Shown here: piece by piece, positions 1-7,189 of the stretch
Position numbering within the stretch: the first letter of the stretch is position 1
Layout: the number at the start of each line of letters is the position of its first letter
NCBI GenBank assembly: GCA_031282925.1
Contig: JAITCT010000242.1
Coordinates: 1-10,342 of the forward strand
DNA from: Dysgonamonadaceae bacterium
Lineage (GTDB): Bacteria > Bacteroidota > Bacteroidia > Bacteroidales > Azobacteroidaceae
Direction of reading: 5' to 3'
DNA length: 10,342 nt
Made by a program: the position numbers and the translations under genes
Notes under the pieces: model-generated
What the model was told of the DNA's origin: nothing
Database searches by the model: none
Seen by the model: the letters and a program-made list of their open reading frames with translations, nothing else

Positions 1-1889
1 GTGCAAAGTATATGTTTCAGTTCTTTTTGTATTTCTTCATTTACTTTCATCGAAATTCTGAGGTCATTATTTATTTGTCTCTGTTTGAATATATAAATTA
101 AATATAAACTTATTCCGGCAGGGAAAAGCAAAAAGCATGTCAGGCGAACGGCCGGTTTATCCAAAATATGCCATTTTAATTGATTAATAACCGGATAATC
201 CATCAGTTTTCCGATAATCAGATTCTCTTCCGAATTTCTTAAATCTTCTATCCGGTTTTCCATTGCGGTAACGAGATTTTCAAGTTCCATATCTTCAAAA
301 CCGTTCTTCCAAAATGAAAATTTCCGGTCTTTTTGCAAATATTGTTCGGCGGCGTTGTTCCAGGTTTGCATGGCGCGCATGTCTTTCTCATAATCGGGTG
401 AAACCATGATAACTTCTTTCCGGCTGTAATTTCGCATTTCTCGTTTCCCGACAAGCCGCTGCAAAACGTCTTTCCACGCATCGGGATTTATCATAACCGA
501 ATCGTTCACCGCTTTATATGTAAAAAAAACGCCTAATAAAACAAGGAGCAGGGTACTCAACCACATGCCTTGCCAAACCGGCCAGACCCCTTGTCGAGCC
601 ATCTTAAAACCAAATAAATCAACCGTATAATACAGGATAAATATAAAAACGGACAATACGGTGGGTACGCCCAGCCCGCCTTTGCGGATAATAGCGCCCA
701 AAGGCGCGCCGATGAAAAAAAACAGCAGACAGGCCAAAGAATAGGAAAACCGCCGGTTCAGTTCAATCCGGTGTCCCCGGAATTCTTTTTTCCGCATTGT
801 TTGGTTCATCAGCCGGAAATTGAGATCGTTGTTCAACATTTCGGCTTTGGCTTTGGCATTTTCGAGTACCCGCATTTGCTCGCCAAGAGAAACCTGTTTG
901 AAATATTTCTCAAAATCATTCGCATAAACGGAGTCTTTTTTCGAACCGCCTGTTTCCCTGTATGTTGCCGGTTGAGTAAAAGTTCCGGCGTAAACCCGGT
1001 TAATGAAAAAAGGACTTTCCGCCCTCATGATGCTGTCGTTGACTACTTTGGCCGAATCGATAAATGAAATTAATTCCATGGTACTCTTGGCGATGTCCCG
1101 ATTTTGCATATACGATTCGTCCGCCAGGCTGAAATTAGAATCGAAAGAAATCAGGATTCGGCGGAAAGAAAAAGTTTCCCGTTCGTAAGGGATTTGTTCG
1201 GGCGCTCTGCGATTAGACTTCCTGACATTCATATTCCGGAACTGTTCGCCGGAATATAATGTAAGCATTAAATATTTTTTATCGTCCGACATTTTCAAAC
1301 GTCCCGAATCGGCTACGATTACGACAGCATTGCCGTAACCGCCTGAAAAATCGTAAATCATCAGGTCTTTAAGGATTCCGCTTTTATCTTTTTCGCGGAC
1401 ATAGACGTTATAATTCGGAATTTCCTTATAAAACGAGCCTTCCGGAATATCCAGTTCAGGCGATTTCTGTCTGAGCGAAAACAGGATAGTCCACAATTTG
1501 CCCTGCGCTTTCGGAGCAATTTGGTTTTGGAAGACAAAATCAATCACCGCAATAAAAGCAATCAGAACGATTAAAGGTTTCATGATACGCATCAAAGAGA
1601 TGCCCGACGCCTTAATTGATAATAATTCAAGATGTTCCCCTAAATTTCCGAAAGTCATCAGCGAAGCCAGAAGAATGGACAGCGGCAACCCTAATGGCAC
1701 CAGATGGAGTGCCGCATAAGCAAACATTTCTATCAGCACTTTAAGCTCAACGCCTTTACCGACCATATCTCCCACATATTTCCAGATGAATTGCATCAAC
1801 AGGATGAAAAGGCACACGCTGAACATCACCAGAAGTAACGGTAAAAAAGTTTTTATCAGGAAAAAATAAAGTCTTTTGATGTGAAGCAT
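1..1889 (-). CDS. LptF/LptG (YjgP/YjgQ) family permease, 3' end cut by the window edge
   Basis: Inner-membrane component of the type that, with LptB, extracts lipopolysaccharide and passes it to the periplasmic Lpt bridge. Reading the minus strand from ATG at 1889 gives 629 codons with no stop up to position 1. Three N-terminal membrane segments (about residues 12-36, 53-79 and 103-120) are followed by the family-typical stretch NLGEHLELLSIKASGISL at 82-99, just before TM3. A hydrophilic periplasmic region (about 125-370, presumed jellyroll) comes next, then three more membrane segments (about 381-400, 406-427 and 438-460). After these there is a charged extension with a seventh hydrophobic segment near 580-601. 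E. coli LptF and LptG are about 360 residues; from family knowledge, Bacteroidetes members are often near 640, so little should be missing. A promoter sits 18 bp upstream, divergent from carAB. LptF and LptG cannot be told apart here. Confidence 0.9.
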   Translation of the reverse strand, partial: MLHIKRLYFFLIKTFLPLLLVMFSVCLFILLMQFIWKYVGDMVGKGVELKVLIEMFAYAALHLVPLGLPLSILLASLMTFGNLGEHLELLSIKASGISLMRIMKPLIVLIAFIAVIDFVFQNQIAPKAQGKLWTILFSLRQKSPELDIPEGSFYKEIPNYNVYVREKDKSGILKDLMIYDFSGGYGNAVVIVADSGRLKMSDDKKYLMLTLYSGEQFRNMNVRKSNRRAPEQIPYERETFSFRRILISFDSNFSLADESYMQNRDIAKSTMELISFIDSAKVVNDSIMRAESPFFINRVYAGTFTQPATYRETGGSKKDSVYANDFEKYFKQVSLGEQMRVLENAKAKAEMLNNDLNFRLMNQTMRKKEFRGHRIELNRRFSYSLACLLFFFIGAPLGAIIRKGGLGVPTVLSVFIFILYYTVDLFGFKMARQGVWPVWQGMWLSTLLLVLLGVFFTYKAVNDSVMINPDAWKDVLQRLVGKREMRNYSRKEVIMVSPDYEKDMRAMQTWNNAAEQYLQKDRKFSFWKNGFEDMELENLVTAMENRIEDLRNSEENLIIGKLMDYPVINQLKWHILDKPAVRLTCFLLFPAGISLYLIYIFKQRQINNDLRISMKVNEEIQKELKHILC

Positions 1890-1906
1890 GACCGGTTATT
1901 TGCCGG

Positions 1907-1914
1907 CAAAAGTA
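1907..1914 (-). promoter_or_regulatory. Bacteroidetes-type -7 promoter element for the LptF/LptG permease
   Basis: The minus strand reads TACTTTTG, a full match to the Bacteroidetes -7 consensus TAnnTTTG, 17 bases before the ATG at 1889. A weak -33-like GTTTC lies about 20 bases further upstream on the same strand (near 1935-1939). The predicted leader is only about a dozen bases. This is seen by motif only. Confidence 0.55.
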
Positions 1915-1983
1915 CAAAAATTCTTTTTCAATCCGAAACACGGCAAGTTCAAATGAAATTCGGTTTATATAATAAATAATCGT

Positions 1984-1991
1984 TACCTTTG
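1984..1991 (+). promoter_or_regulatory. Bacteroidetes-type -7 promoter element for carAB
   Basis: TACCTTTG matches TAnnTTTG exactly and lies 27 bases before the ATG at 2019. The -33 region near 1959-1966 (TTCGGTTT) is only a weak match. The last three bases of this element are a TTG in frame with carAB, so a start codon there would sit inside the promoter. That supports the ATG at 2019 as the true start. Confidence 0.6.
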
Positions 1992-2018
1992 CCCGGTAAA
2001 AATTCCCTTTCAAAATCT

Positions 2019-5000
2019 ATGGACAAAAAAGTTGTTTTGGTATTGGAAAACGGAATGACTTTTGATGGTTATTCATTTGGTTATGAAACCTCTGCTGCCG
2101 GCGAGGTCGTTTTCAATACTGCTATGGTAGGCTATCCGGAAAGCCTGACAGACCCTTCCTATTCCGGGCAAATTCTTACGGTAACTTATCCTTTGGTCGG
2201 AAACTACGGAGTTCCCGAAGATAATATCATCAATGGACTTTCACAGTTTTACGAATCCGAAAAAATCCAGGTCAGCGGTTTGATTATTTCCGAATATTCT
2301 CACGAATACAGTCATTGGAATGCACGTAAAAGTCTGGGCGACTGGCTGAAAGAGCATAAAGTTCCCGGCGTTTACGGCGTGGATACCCGCGCTTTGACAA
2401 AACTGATCAGGGAAAAGGGGGCGATGATGGGGAGAATAGTTCACCTCCCCCCTCCCCCTCCGAAGGAGGGGGAGTCCGTCCCCTCCGAACCACACCAAGT
2501 CTGCGAAAGCGAGGACTCCCCCTCCTTCGGAGGGGGTGGGGGGAGGCCCGAAAACTTAGTCGCAAAAGTCAGTTGCAAGGAGGTCTTGCATTACGGAAAC
2601 GGCTCTAAAACCATTGTTTTGGTTGATTGCGGCGTTAAACACAACATTGTCCGCTGTCTGTTGAAACGGGATGTAACCATTATCCGCGTTCCCTGGGATT
2701 ACGATTTCAATACTTTGGAATACGACGGCCTGTTTATTTCAAACGGCCCCGGCGATCCCGACCGGTGCGGGATAACTGTTGACCATATCAGGAAAGCCAT
2801 GGAAGCGGGCAAACCGATTTTCGGCATTTGCATGGGCAACCAACTGCTGGCTAAAGCCGGCGGCGCCTCGACGTTCAAACTGAAATACGGACACCGCAGC
2901 CACAACCAGCCCGTCAGGATGGCCGGTTCCGACCGGTGTTTTATTACTTCGCAAAATCACGGCTATGCCGTGGATACCGATACATTGGGGGGTGATTGGG
3001 AAGTCCTGTTCACCAATATGAACGACGGCACCAACGAAGGTATCCGGCATAAGACGATGCCCTGGTTTTCCGCCCAATTTCATCCCGAAGCGGCTTCCGG
3101 GCCTACCGATACGGAATTTTTGTTTGATTTGTTTATTGACAGTATACCGGCCTCCCCCTGCCCCCTCCAAAGGAGGGGGATAGCCGCCGTTTTCCCAAAA
3201 GCTCCCCAACCTTCCGAAGCCCGCCAAACTTTCAAAGAGGGGTTCACCCCCTCCTTTGGAGGGGGCAGGGGGAGGTCAGTATTATTGCTGGGTTCCGGCG
3301 CATTGAAAATCGGCGAGGCCGGCGAATTTGACTATTCCGGCTCGCAAGCCTTGAAAGCCTTGAAGGAAGAAGGAATTACCACCATTCTGATTAATCCGAA
3401 TATTGCTACGGTGCAAACTTCCGAAGGCGTGGCGGATAAGATTTATTTCCTGCCGGTTACCCCGTTTTTTGTAGAAAAGGTCATTGAAAAAGAGCGGCCG
3501 GACGGGATTTTGCTTTCCTTCGGCGGACAAACGGCTTTGAATTGCGGGGTCGCTCTGTACAAATCGGGCGTTTTTGAAAAATACCGTGTTCAGGTGCTCG
3601 GCACTCCCGTACAATCCATTATTGATACGGAGGACAGGGAGTTGTTTGTTAAAAAATTAGACCAAATTGACGTAAAATCCATCAAAAGCGTGGCTGTCGA
3701 ATCCATCGGCGACGCTTTGAAAGCAGCCGGAGAGTTGGGTTATCCCATCATCGTGCGGGCGGCCTACGCTTTAGGCGGCATGGGCAGCGGGTTTTGCGAC
3801 AATCCCGAAGAATTGCGGGTTTTGGCCGAAAAAGCATTTAACTATTCCGGCCAGTTATTGATAGAGAAATCGCTAAAAGGATGGAAAGAAATCGAATACG
3901 AAGTAGTCAGGGATAAATACGACAACTGCATCACGGTTTGTAACATGGAAAACTTCGACCCGCTGGGCATCCATACCGGCGAAAGTATTGTTGTCGCTCC
4001 TTCCCAAACCCTCACCAACCGGGAATATCACCAGTTGCGGGAGTTATCTATCCGCATTATCCGCCACATCGGTATTGTGGGCGAGTGCAACGTGCAATAT
4101 GCTTTCGACCCCGCTTCGGAAGACTACCGCGTGATTGAAGTGAATGCACGTTTAAGCCGTTCATCGGCCCTGGCGTCGAAGGCGACGGGTTATCCGCTGG
4201 CGTTTATTGCCGCCAAACTGGCTTTGGGTTACGGTTTGCAGGATTTGAAAAACTCGGTAACGAAAACGACAACCGCTTTCTTTGAACCGGCTTTGGATTA
4301 TATTGTCTGCAAAATCCCGCGTTGGGATTTGGGGAAATTCCAGGGTGTATCGCAGGAAATCGGATCAAGCATGAAAAGCGTGGGCGAAGTGATGTCTATC
4401 GGGCGCAGTTTTGAAGAAGTGATTCAAAAGGGACTGCGGATGATTGCCCAGGGTATGCACGGATTTGTCGCGAACAGGGATTTGGAAACGGACAACATCG
4501 ACCGTGCGCTCGCCGAACCGACCGACAAGCGGATTTTCATTATCGCACAGGCTTTGGAAGCCGGTTACTCCATTGAACGCATTCACGAATTGACAAAAAT
4601 TGATTTGTGGTTTCTCCAAAAACTCCAACTGATTTACCGGTGTTCCAAAGAAATTAAAAAATACAGTTCCGTAGAGGAACTGCCGGACGATTTGTTGCGG
4701 ACAGCCAAGCAAAAAGGTTTTTCCGATTTCCAGATTACCAAACTCCTGTATGAAAATTCGGATAGGGCGACCGATAAAAAAGCGCTGTTGCGGACGCAAC
4801 GCAAGAAAGCGGGCATTGTCCCTGTCGTAAAACAAATAGATACCTTAGCCGCCGAATATCCCGCACAAACCAATTACCTGTACCTGACTTACAACGGCTC
4901 GGAAAATGATGTGCATTATTTGGGCGACAAACGCTCCGTAATCGTACTGGGTTCGGGCGCATACCGGATAGGAAGCAGCGTAGAATTTGACTGGTGTTCG

Positions 5001-6554
5001 GTCAATGCGCTGGAAACGATCCGCCGGCGCGGTTGGCGCGGGGTCATGATTAATTACAATCCCGAAACCGTATCAACCGATTATGATATGTGCGACCGTC
5101 TTTATTTCGATGAATTGACTTACGAGCGGGTAATGGACATCATTGAACTGGAAAATCCGCACGGCGTGGTGCTTTCCACCGGCGGACAAATCCCGAACAA
5201 TCTGGCGCTTTCGCTCGACCGTGCAGGCGTGCCGATTTTGGGAACGGCTGCTTCAAGCATCGACAATGCTGAAGACCGGCACAAGATTTCGTCCATGCTT
5301 GACCGTTTGGGTATTGACCAGCCGCGCTGGAAAGAACTGACTTCGCTTGCCGACATTGACAAATTTGTGGAAGAAGTCGGATTCCCCGTGCTTGTGCGGC
5401 CTTCGTATGTGCTTTCCGGCGCTGCGATGAACGTTTGTTCCAACCAGACCGAACTGGAACGTTTCCTGAAATTAGCCGCCAATGTTTCGCAAAAACATCC
5501 GGTCGTGGTCAGCGAATTTATACAGAACGCCAAGGAAATAGAAATTGATGCGGTGGCCGACCACGGCGAAGTAATCGGTTACGCCATTTCGGAACACATC
5601 GAATTTGCCGGCGTTCATTCGGGCGATGCGACTATTCAGTTCCCGCCGCAAAGACTTTATGTGGAAACCGTCCGTAAAATCAAACGGGTCGGCAAAGAGA
5701 TTGCTGCGGCGCTTCAAATCACCGGGCCTTTCAATATCCAATTCCTGGCGAAAGACAATGAAATTAAGGTAATAGAATGTAACCTGCGCGCTTCGCGGAG
5801 TTTCCCGTTTGTATCCAAAGTGTTGAAACTGAATTTTATCGAATTGGCTACAAGAATCATGTTGGGCGAAACGGTCGAACGTCCGGGTAAAAACGAATTT
5901 GATTTGGATTATGTAGGGATCAAGGCTTCGCAATTTTCTTTCGCCCGCTTGCAGAAAGCCGACCCTGTGTTGGGAGTCGATATGGCGTCGACCGGCGAAG
6001 TGGGATGTATCGGCGATGATTATTACGAAGCCGTACTGAAATCCATGCTGTCCGTAGGGATGCAAATCCCGAAAAAGAACGTGCTGATTTCCAGCGGGAC
6101 TTTGCGCTCAAAAGTTGATATGCTGGACGCTTGCCGTTTGTTGTGCGAAAACGGCTATACGATTTATGCCACCGAAGGAACGCATAAATTTTTGTCGGAC
6201 AATCATATTCCTTCAATTCATGTGGCGCAACCATCCGAGGTCGCCGTTGGGGGCATTGGGGTTGTCGGGGGCGTAGGGGCAAGGCATGCCTTGCCCCTAC
6301 CGAATATACCGAATATACCGAATATACCAAATGCATTGGATATGATTCACAACAAACAAATTGACCTGGTCGTCAATATTCCCAAAAACCTGACGGAAGG
6401 GGAATTGTCGAACGGTTACAAGATTCGCCGCGGCGCGATTGATTTCAATGTTCCGCTGTTTACGAATGCACGGCTCGCTTCGGCGTTTATTCAGGCGTTC
6501 TGTTATTTGGATATGAATAAAATCCCGGTTAAGAGTTGGGATGAGTATAAATAG
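2019..6554 (+). CDS. carAB: Fused carbamoyl phosphate synthetase, CarA (glutaminase) + CarB (synthetase)
   Basis: Makes carbamoyl phosphate from glutamine, bicarbonate and two ATP for pyrimidine and arginine synthesis, in the cytoplasm. It is 1511 residues. The CarA N-terminal domain is about 1-141. The class I glutaminase is about 199-376, with Cys271 in GICMGNQ and His355/Glu357 in FHPEA, so the catalytic triad is complete. The carboxyphosphate half of CarB starts at 421 (VLLLGSGALKIGEAGEFDYSG). The oligomerisation region is about 820-965, the carbamoyl-phosphate half begins near 972 (VIVLGSGAYRIGSSVEFDW), and the MGS-like allosteric domain runs from about 1352. The C-terminus KSWDEYK is typical of Bacteroides CarB. 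The subunits are normally two genes in this group; here they are one frame without a stop. Three translated repeat elements lie at about 142-176, 377-419 and 1408-1438. An in-frame TTG at 1989 was rejected as start because it overlaps the promoter. Activity is inferred from the intact motifs. Confidence 0.95.
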   Translation: MDKKVVLVLENGMTFDGYSFGYETSAAGEVVFNTAMVGYPESLTDPSYSGQILTVTYPLVGNYGVPEDNIINGLSQFYESEKIQVSGLIISEYSHEYSHWNARKSLGDWLKEHKVPGVYGVDTRALTKLIREKGAMMGRIVHLPPPPPKEGESVPSEPHQVCESEDSPSFGGGGGRPENLVAKVSCKEVLHYGNGSKTIVLVDCGVKHNIVRCLLKRDVTIIRVPWDYDFNTLEYDGLFISNGPGDPDRCGITVDHIRKAMEAGKPIFGICMGNQLLAKAGGASTFKLKYGHRSHNQPVRMAGSDRCFITSQNHGYAVDTDTLGGDWEVLFTNMNDGTNEGIRHKTMPWFSAQFHPEAASGPTDTEFLFDLFIDSIPASPCPLQRRGIAAVFPKAPQPSEARQTFKEGFTPSFGGGRGRSVLLLGSGALKIGEAGEFDYSGSQALKALKEEGITTILINPNIATVQTSEGVADKIYFLPVTPFFVEKVIEKERPDGILLSFGGQTALNCGVALYKSGVFEKYRVQVLGTPVQSIIDTEDRELFVKKLDQIDVKSIKSVAVESIGDALKAAGELGYPIIVRAAYALGGMGSGFCDNPEELRVLAEKAFNYSGQLLIEKSLKGWKEIEYEVVRDKYDNCITVCNMENFDPLGIHTGESIVVAPSQTLTNREYHQLRELSIRIIRHIGIVGECNVQYAFDPASEDYRVIEVNARLSRSSALASKATGYPLAFIAAKLALGYGLQDLKNSVTKTTTAFFEPALDYIVCKIPRWDLGKFQGVSQEIGSSMKSVGEVMSIGRSFEEVIQKGLRMIAQGMHGFVANRDLETDNIDRALAEPTDKRIFIIAQALEAGYSIERIHELTKIDLWFLQKLQLIYRCSKEIKKYSSVEELPDDLLRTAKQKGFSDFQITKLLYENSDRATDKKALLRTQRKKAGIVPVVKQIDTLAAEYPAQTNYLYLTYNGSENDVHYLGDKRSVIVLGSGAYRIGSSVEFDWCSVNALETIRRRGWRGVMINYNPETVSTDYDMCDRLYFDELTYERVMDIIELENPHGVVLSTGGQIPNNLALSLDRAGVPILGTAASSIDNAEDRHKISSMLDRLGIDQPRWKELTSLADIDKFVEEVGFPVLVRPSYVLSGAAMNVCSNQTELERFLKLAANVSQKHPVVVSEFIQNAKEIEIDAVADHGEVIGYAISEHIEFAGVHSGDATIQFPPQRLYVETVRKIKRVGKEIAAALQITGPFNIQFLAKDNEIKVIECNLRASRSFPFVSKVLKLNFIELATRIMLGETVERPGKNEFDLDYVGIKASQFSFARLQKADPVLGVDMASTGEVGCIGDDYYEAVLKSMLSVGMQIPKKNVLISSGTLRSKVDMLDACRLLCENGYTIYATEGTHKFLSDNHIPSIHVAQPSEVAVGGIGVVGGVGARHALPLPNIPNIPNIPNALDMIHNKQIDLVVNIPKNLTEGELSNGYKIRRGAIDFNVPLFTNARLASAFIQAFCYLDMNKIPVKSWDEYK
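2444..2546 (+). repeat. 103-bp palindromic element with 34-bp inverted ends, in frame inside the CarA part
   Basis: The ends 2444-2477 and 2513-2546 are inverted copies of each other, 34 bp with one mismatch. Each end is itself a small hairpin (CCCCCTCC-GAAG-GAGGGGG type). It is translated as residues about 142-176, giving a proline run at one side (LPPPPPKEGES) and SPSFGGGGGR at the other. It sits after MMGRIV and before VSCKE, which places it in the loop between the CarA N-terminal domain and the glutaminase domain. The length of 103 is not a multiple of three, so a compensating duplication or deletion must have occurred. No clear target duplication is visible. It is related to the element at 3151-3275. 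Confidence 0.85.
3151..3275 (+). repeat. 125-bp palindromic element forming the CarA-CarB linker
   Basis: The ends 3151-3179 and 3247-3275 are perfect 29-bp inverted repeats. They share the pattern CCTCCCCC..CCCCCTCC.AAGGAGGGGG with the element at 2444-2546, so they belong to one family. CarA homology ends at FIDSI (residue 376) and CarB homology begins at VLLLGSG (residue 421), so nearly the whole linker, about 377-419, is element sequence. The right end is read in the same frame as in the first element (TPSFGGGRGR). A six-base CAGTAT occurs on both sides (3140-3145 and 3277-3282), which could be a chance match or a relic of target duplication. Confidence 0.85.
6247..6325 (+). repeat. 28-bp perfect palindrome with 9-bp periodic flanks, in frame inside the CarB MGS-like domain
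   Basis: The core at 6273-6300 is a perfect 28-bp palindrome with ends GTAGGGGC/GCCCCTAC. On its right, ACCGAATAT occurs three times in tandem (6299-6325), encoding the NIP triplets. On its left, degenerate 9-base G-rich units (6247-6282) encode GGI, GVV, GGV and GAR. The translated insert is about residues 1408-1438, between PSE and ALDMIH. In Bacteroides CarB those two motifs are separated by only a few residues, from family memory. It is a different family from the CCTCCCCC elements. Confidence 0.8.
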
Positions 6555-6610
6555 TGAAGGGTGAACAGAGAACGGTAAAGGGTGTTTCATCATTATCAAT
6601 TATCCGGAAT
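6555..6610. other. Short intergenic spacer with degenerate repeat sequence
   Basis: The carAB stop TAG is followed directly by an in-frame TGA. The spacer then contains two loosely similar purine-rich units ending in AGGGTG (around 6558-6585), and an ATTATCAATTATCC stretch resembling the reverse complement of the repeat at 9092-9119. No promoter or terminator is evident, so the downstream gene may be read through from carAB. Confidence 0.4.
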
Positions 6611-7177
6611 ATGTTACAAAAAGCAAATGTAAATACAATAACCGTATATGCTTCCTCAAGTCCTGGAATTGCGCCGGTTTATTTCGAGGCGGCGAAAGAC
6701 CTGGGCGAGCGGATGGGCGCACTCGGCATTGCCTGTATCAACGGCGCGGGAAGCAAGGGTTTGATGGCTGCCGTAACCGACGCCGTTTTGGGAAAGGGCG
6801 GGAAAGTCTATGGTATCATTCCGCAGTTTATGATTGATAAAGGCTGGCTTCATCCTGACATCCGCGAGCTAACGGTTACGCCCGACATGCACACGCGCAA
6901 GCAATTGATGGCGCGCAAATCGGACGCCTGCATCGCCTTGCCGGGCGGTATCGGGACTTTGGAAGAATTGCTGGAAATCATCACCTGGAAACAATTGGGT
7001 TTATATACAAATCCGGTAATTATTTTAAATACCGGCGGGTTTTATGATTCGCTTTTGACGATATTGCAAAAAATGGATGCAGACGGGTTTTTACCTCACA
7101 AAACCGCTGATATGTGGACTGTGGCCGGTACGCCGGAAGAAGCGTTGCGCCTGATTTTTGAACAGAAACAAATATAA
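6611..7177 (+). CDS. LOG family protein (nucleoside 5'-monophosphate phosphoribohydrolase type)
   Basis: Members of the LOG family (formerly annotated as lysine decarboxylase) cleave the N-glycosidic bond of nucleoside 5'-monophosphates, including cytokinin ribotides, releasing base and ribose 5-phosphate. The 188-residue protein is the usual size. It has the Rossmann-like start TITVYASSSPG, then GAGSKGLMAAVTDAVLGKGG, and both signature motifs: DMHTRK at 92-97 and PGGIGTLEE at 111-119. ATG at 6611 is chosen as start because homology begins right after it; an upstream in-frame GTG at 6554 overlaps the carAB stop and would translate repeat-like spacer. The gene is 56 bp after carAB and 12 bp before the DUF4271 gene, so it is probably cotranscribed with the latter. 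The physiological substrate in this organism is not known. A lysine decarboxylase role is unlikely. Confidence 0.9.
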   Translation: MLQKANVNTITVYASSSPGIAPVYFEAAKDLGERMGALGIACINGAGSKGLMAAVTDAVLGKGGKVYGIIPQFMIDKGWLHPDIRELTVTPDMHTRKQLMARKSDACIALPGGIGTLEELLEIITWKQLGLYTNPVIILNTGGFYDSLLTILQKMDADGFLPHKTADMWTVAGTPEEALRLIFEQKQI

Positions 7178-7189
7178 ACTTGCGAAACA

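Noticed and set aside
771..1188. Plus-strand open frames opposite the LptF/LptG permease
   Set aside because: The minus-strand frame is continuous and has clear membrane segments and family motifs; the plus-strand frames are short and featureless.
1989..2018. TTG at 1989 as start of the carAB frame
   Set aside because: It lies in the last three bases of the TACCTTTG promoter element, and the ten added residues have no CarA similarity; ATG at 2019 begins a typical CarA N-terminus.
2739..3227. Minus-strand open frame of 162 codons across carA
   Set aside because: It is antisense to a strongly conserved protein, is sustained by GC-rich codon bias and the palindromic element, and its product shows no recognisable domain.
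2444..3275. Inteins, introns or programmed frameshift sites in carAB
   Set aside because: The inserts are 35-45 residues without splicing motifs, the frame is continuous without them needing removal, and no slippery sequence is required to read through.
5472..6065. Minus-strand open frame of 197 codons across carB
   Set aside because: It is a shadow of the conserved CarB frame, with no motif and no promoter or ribosome site.
6554..6610. GTG at 6554 as start of the LOG-family gene
   Set aside because: It overlaps the carAB stop and translates repeat-like spacer; LOG homology begins right after the ATG at 6611.
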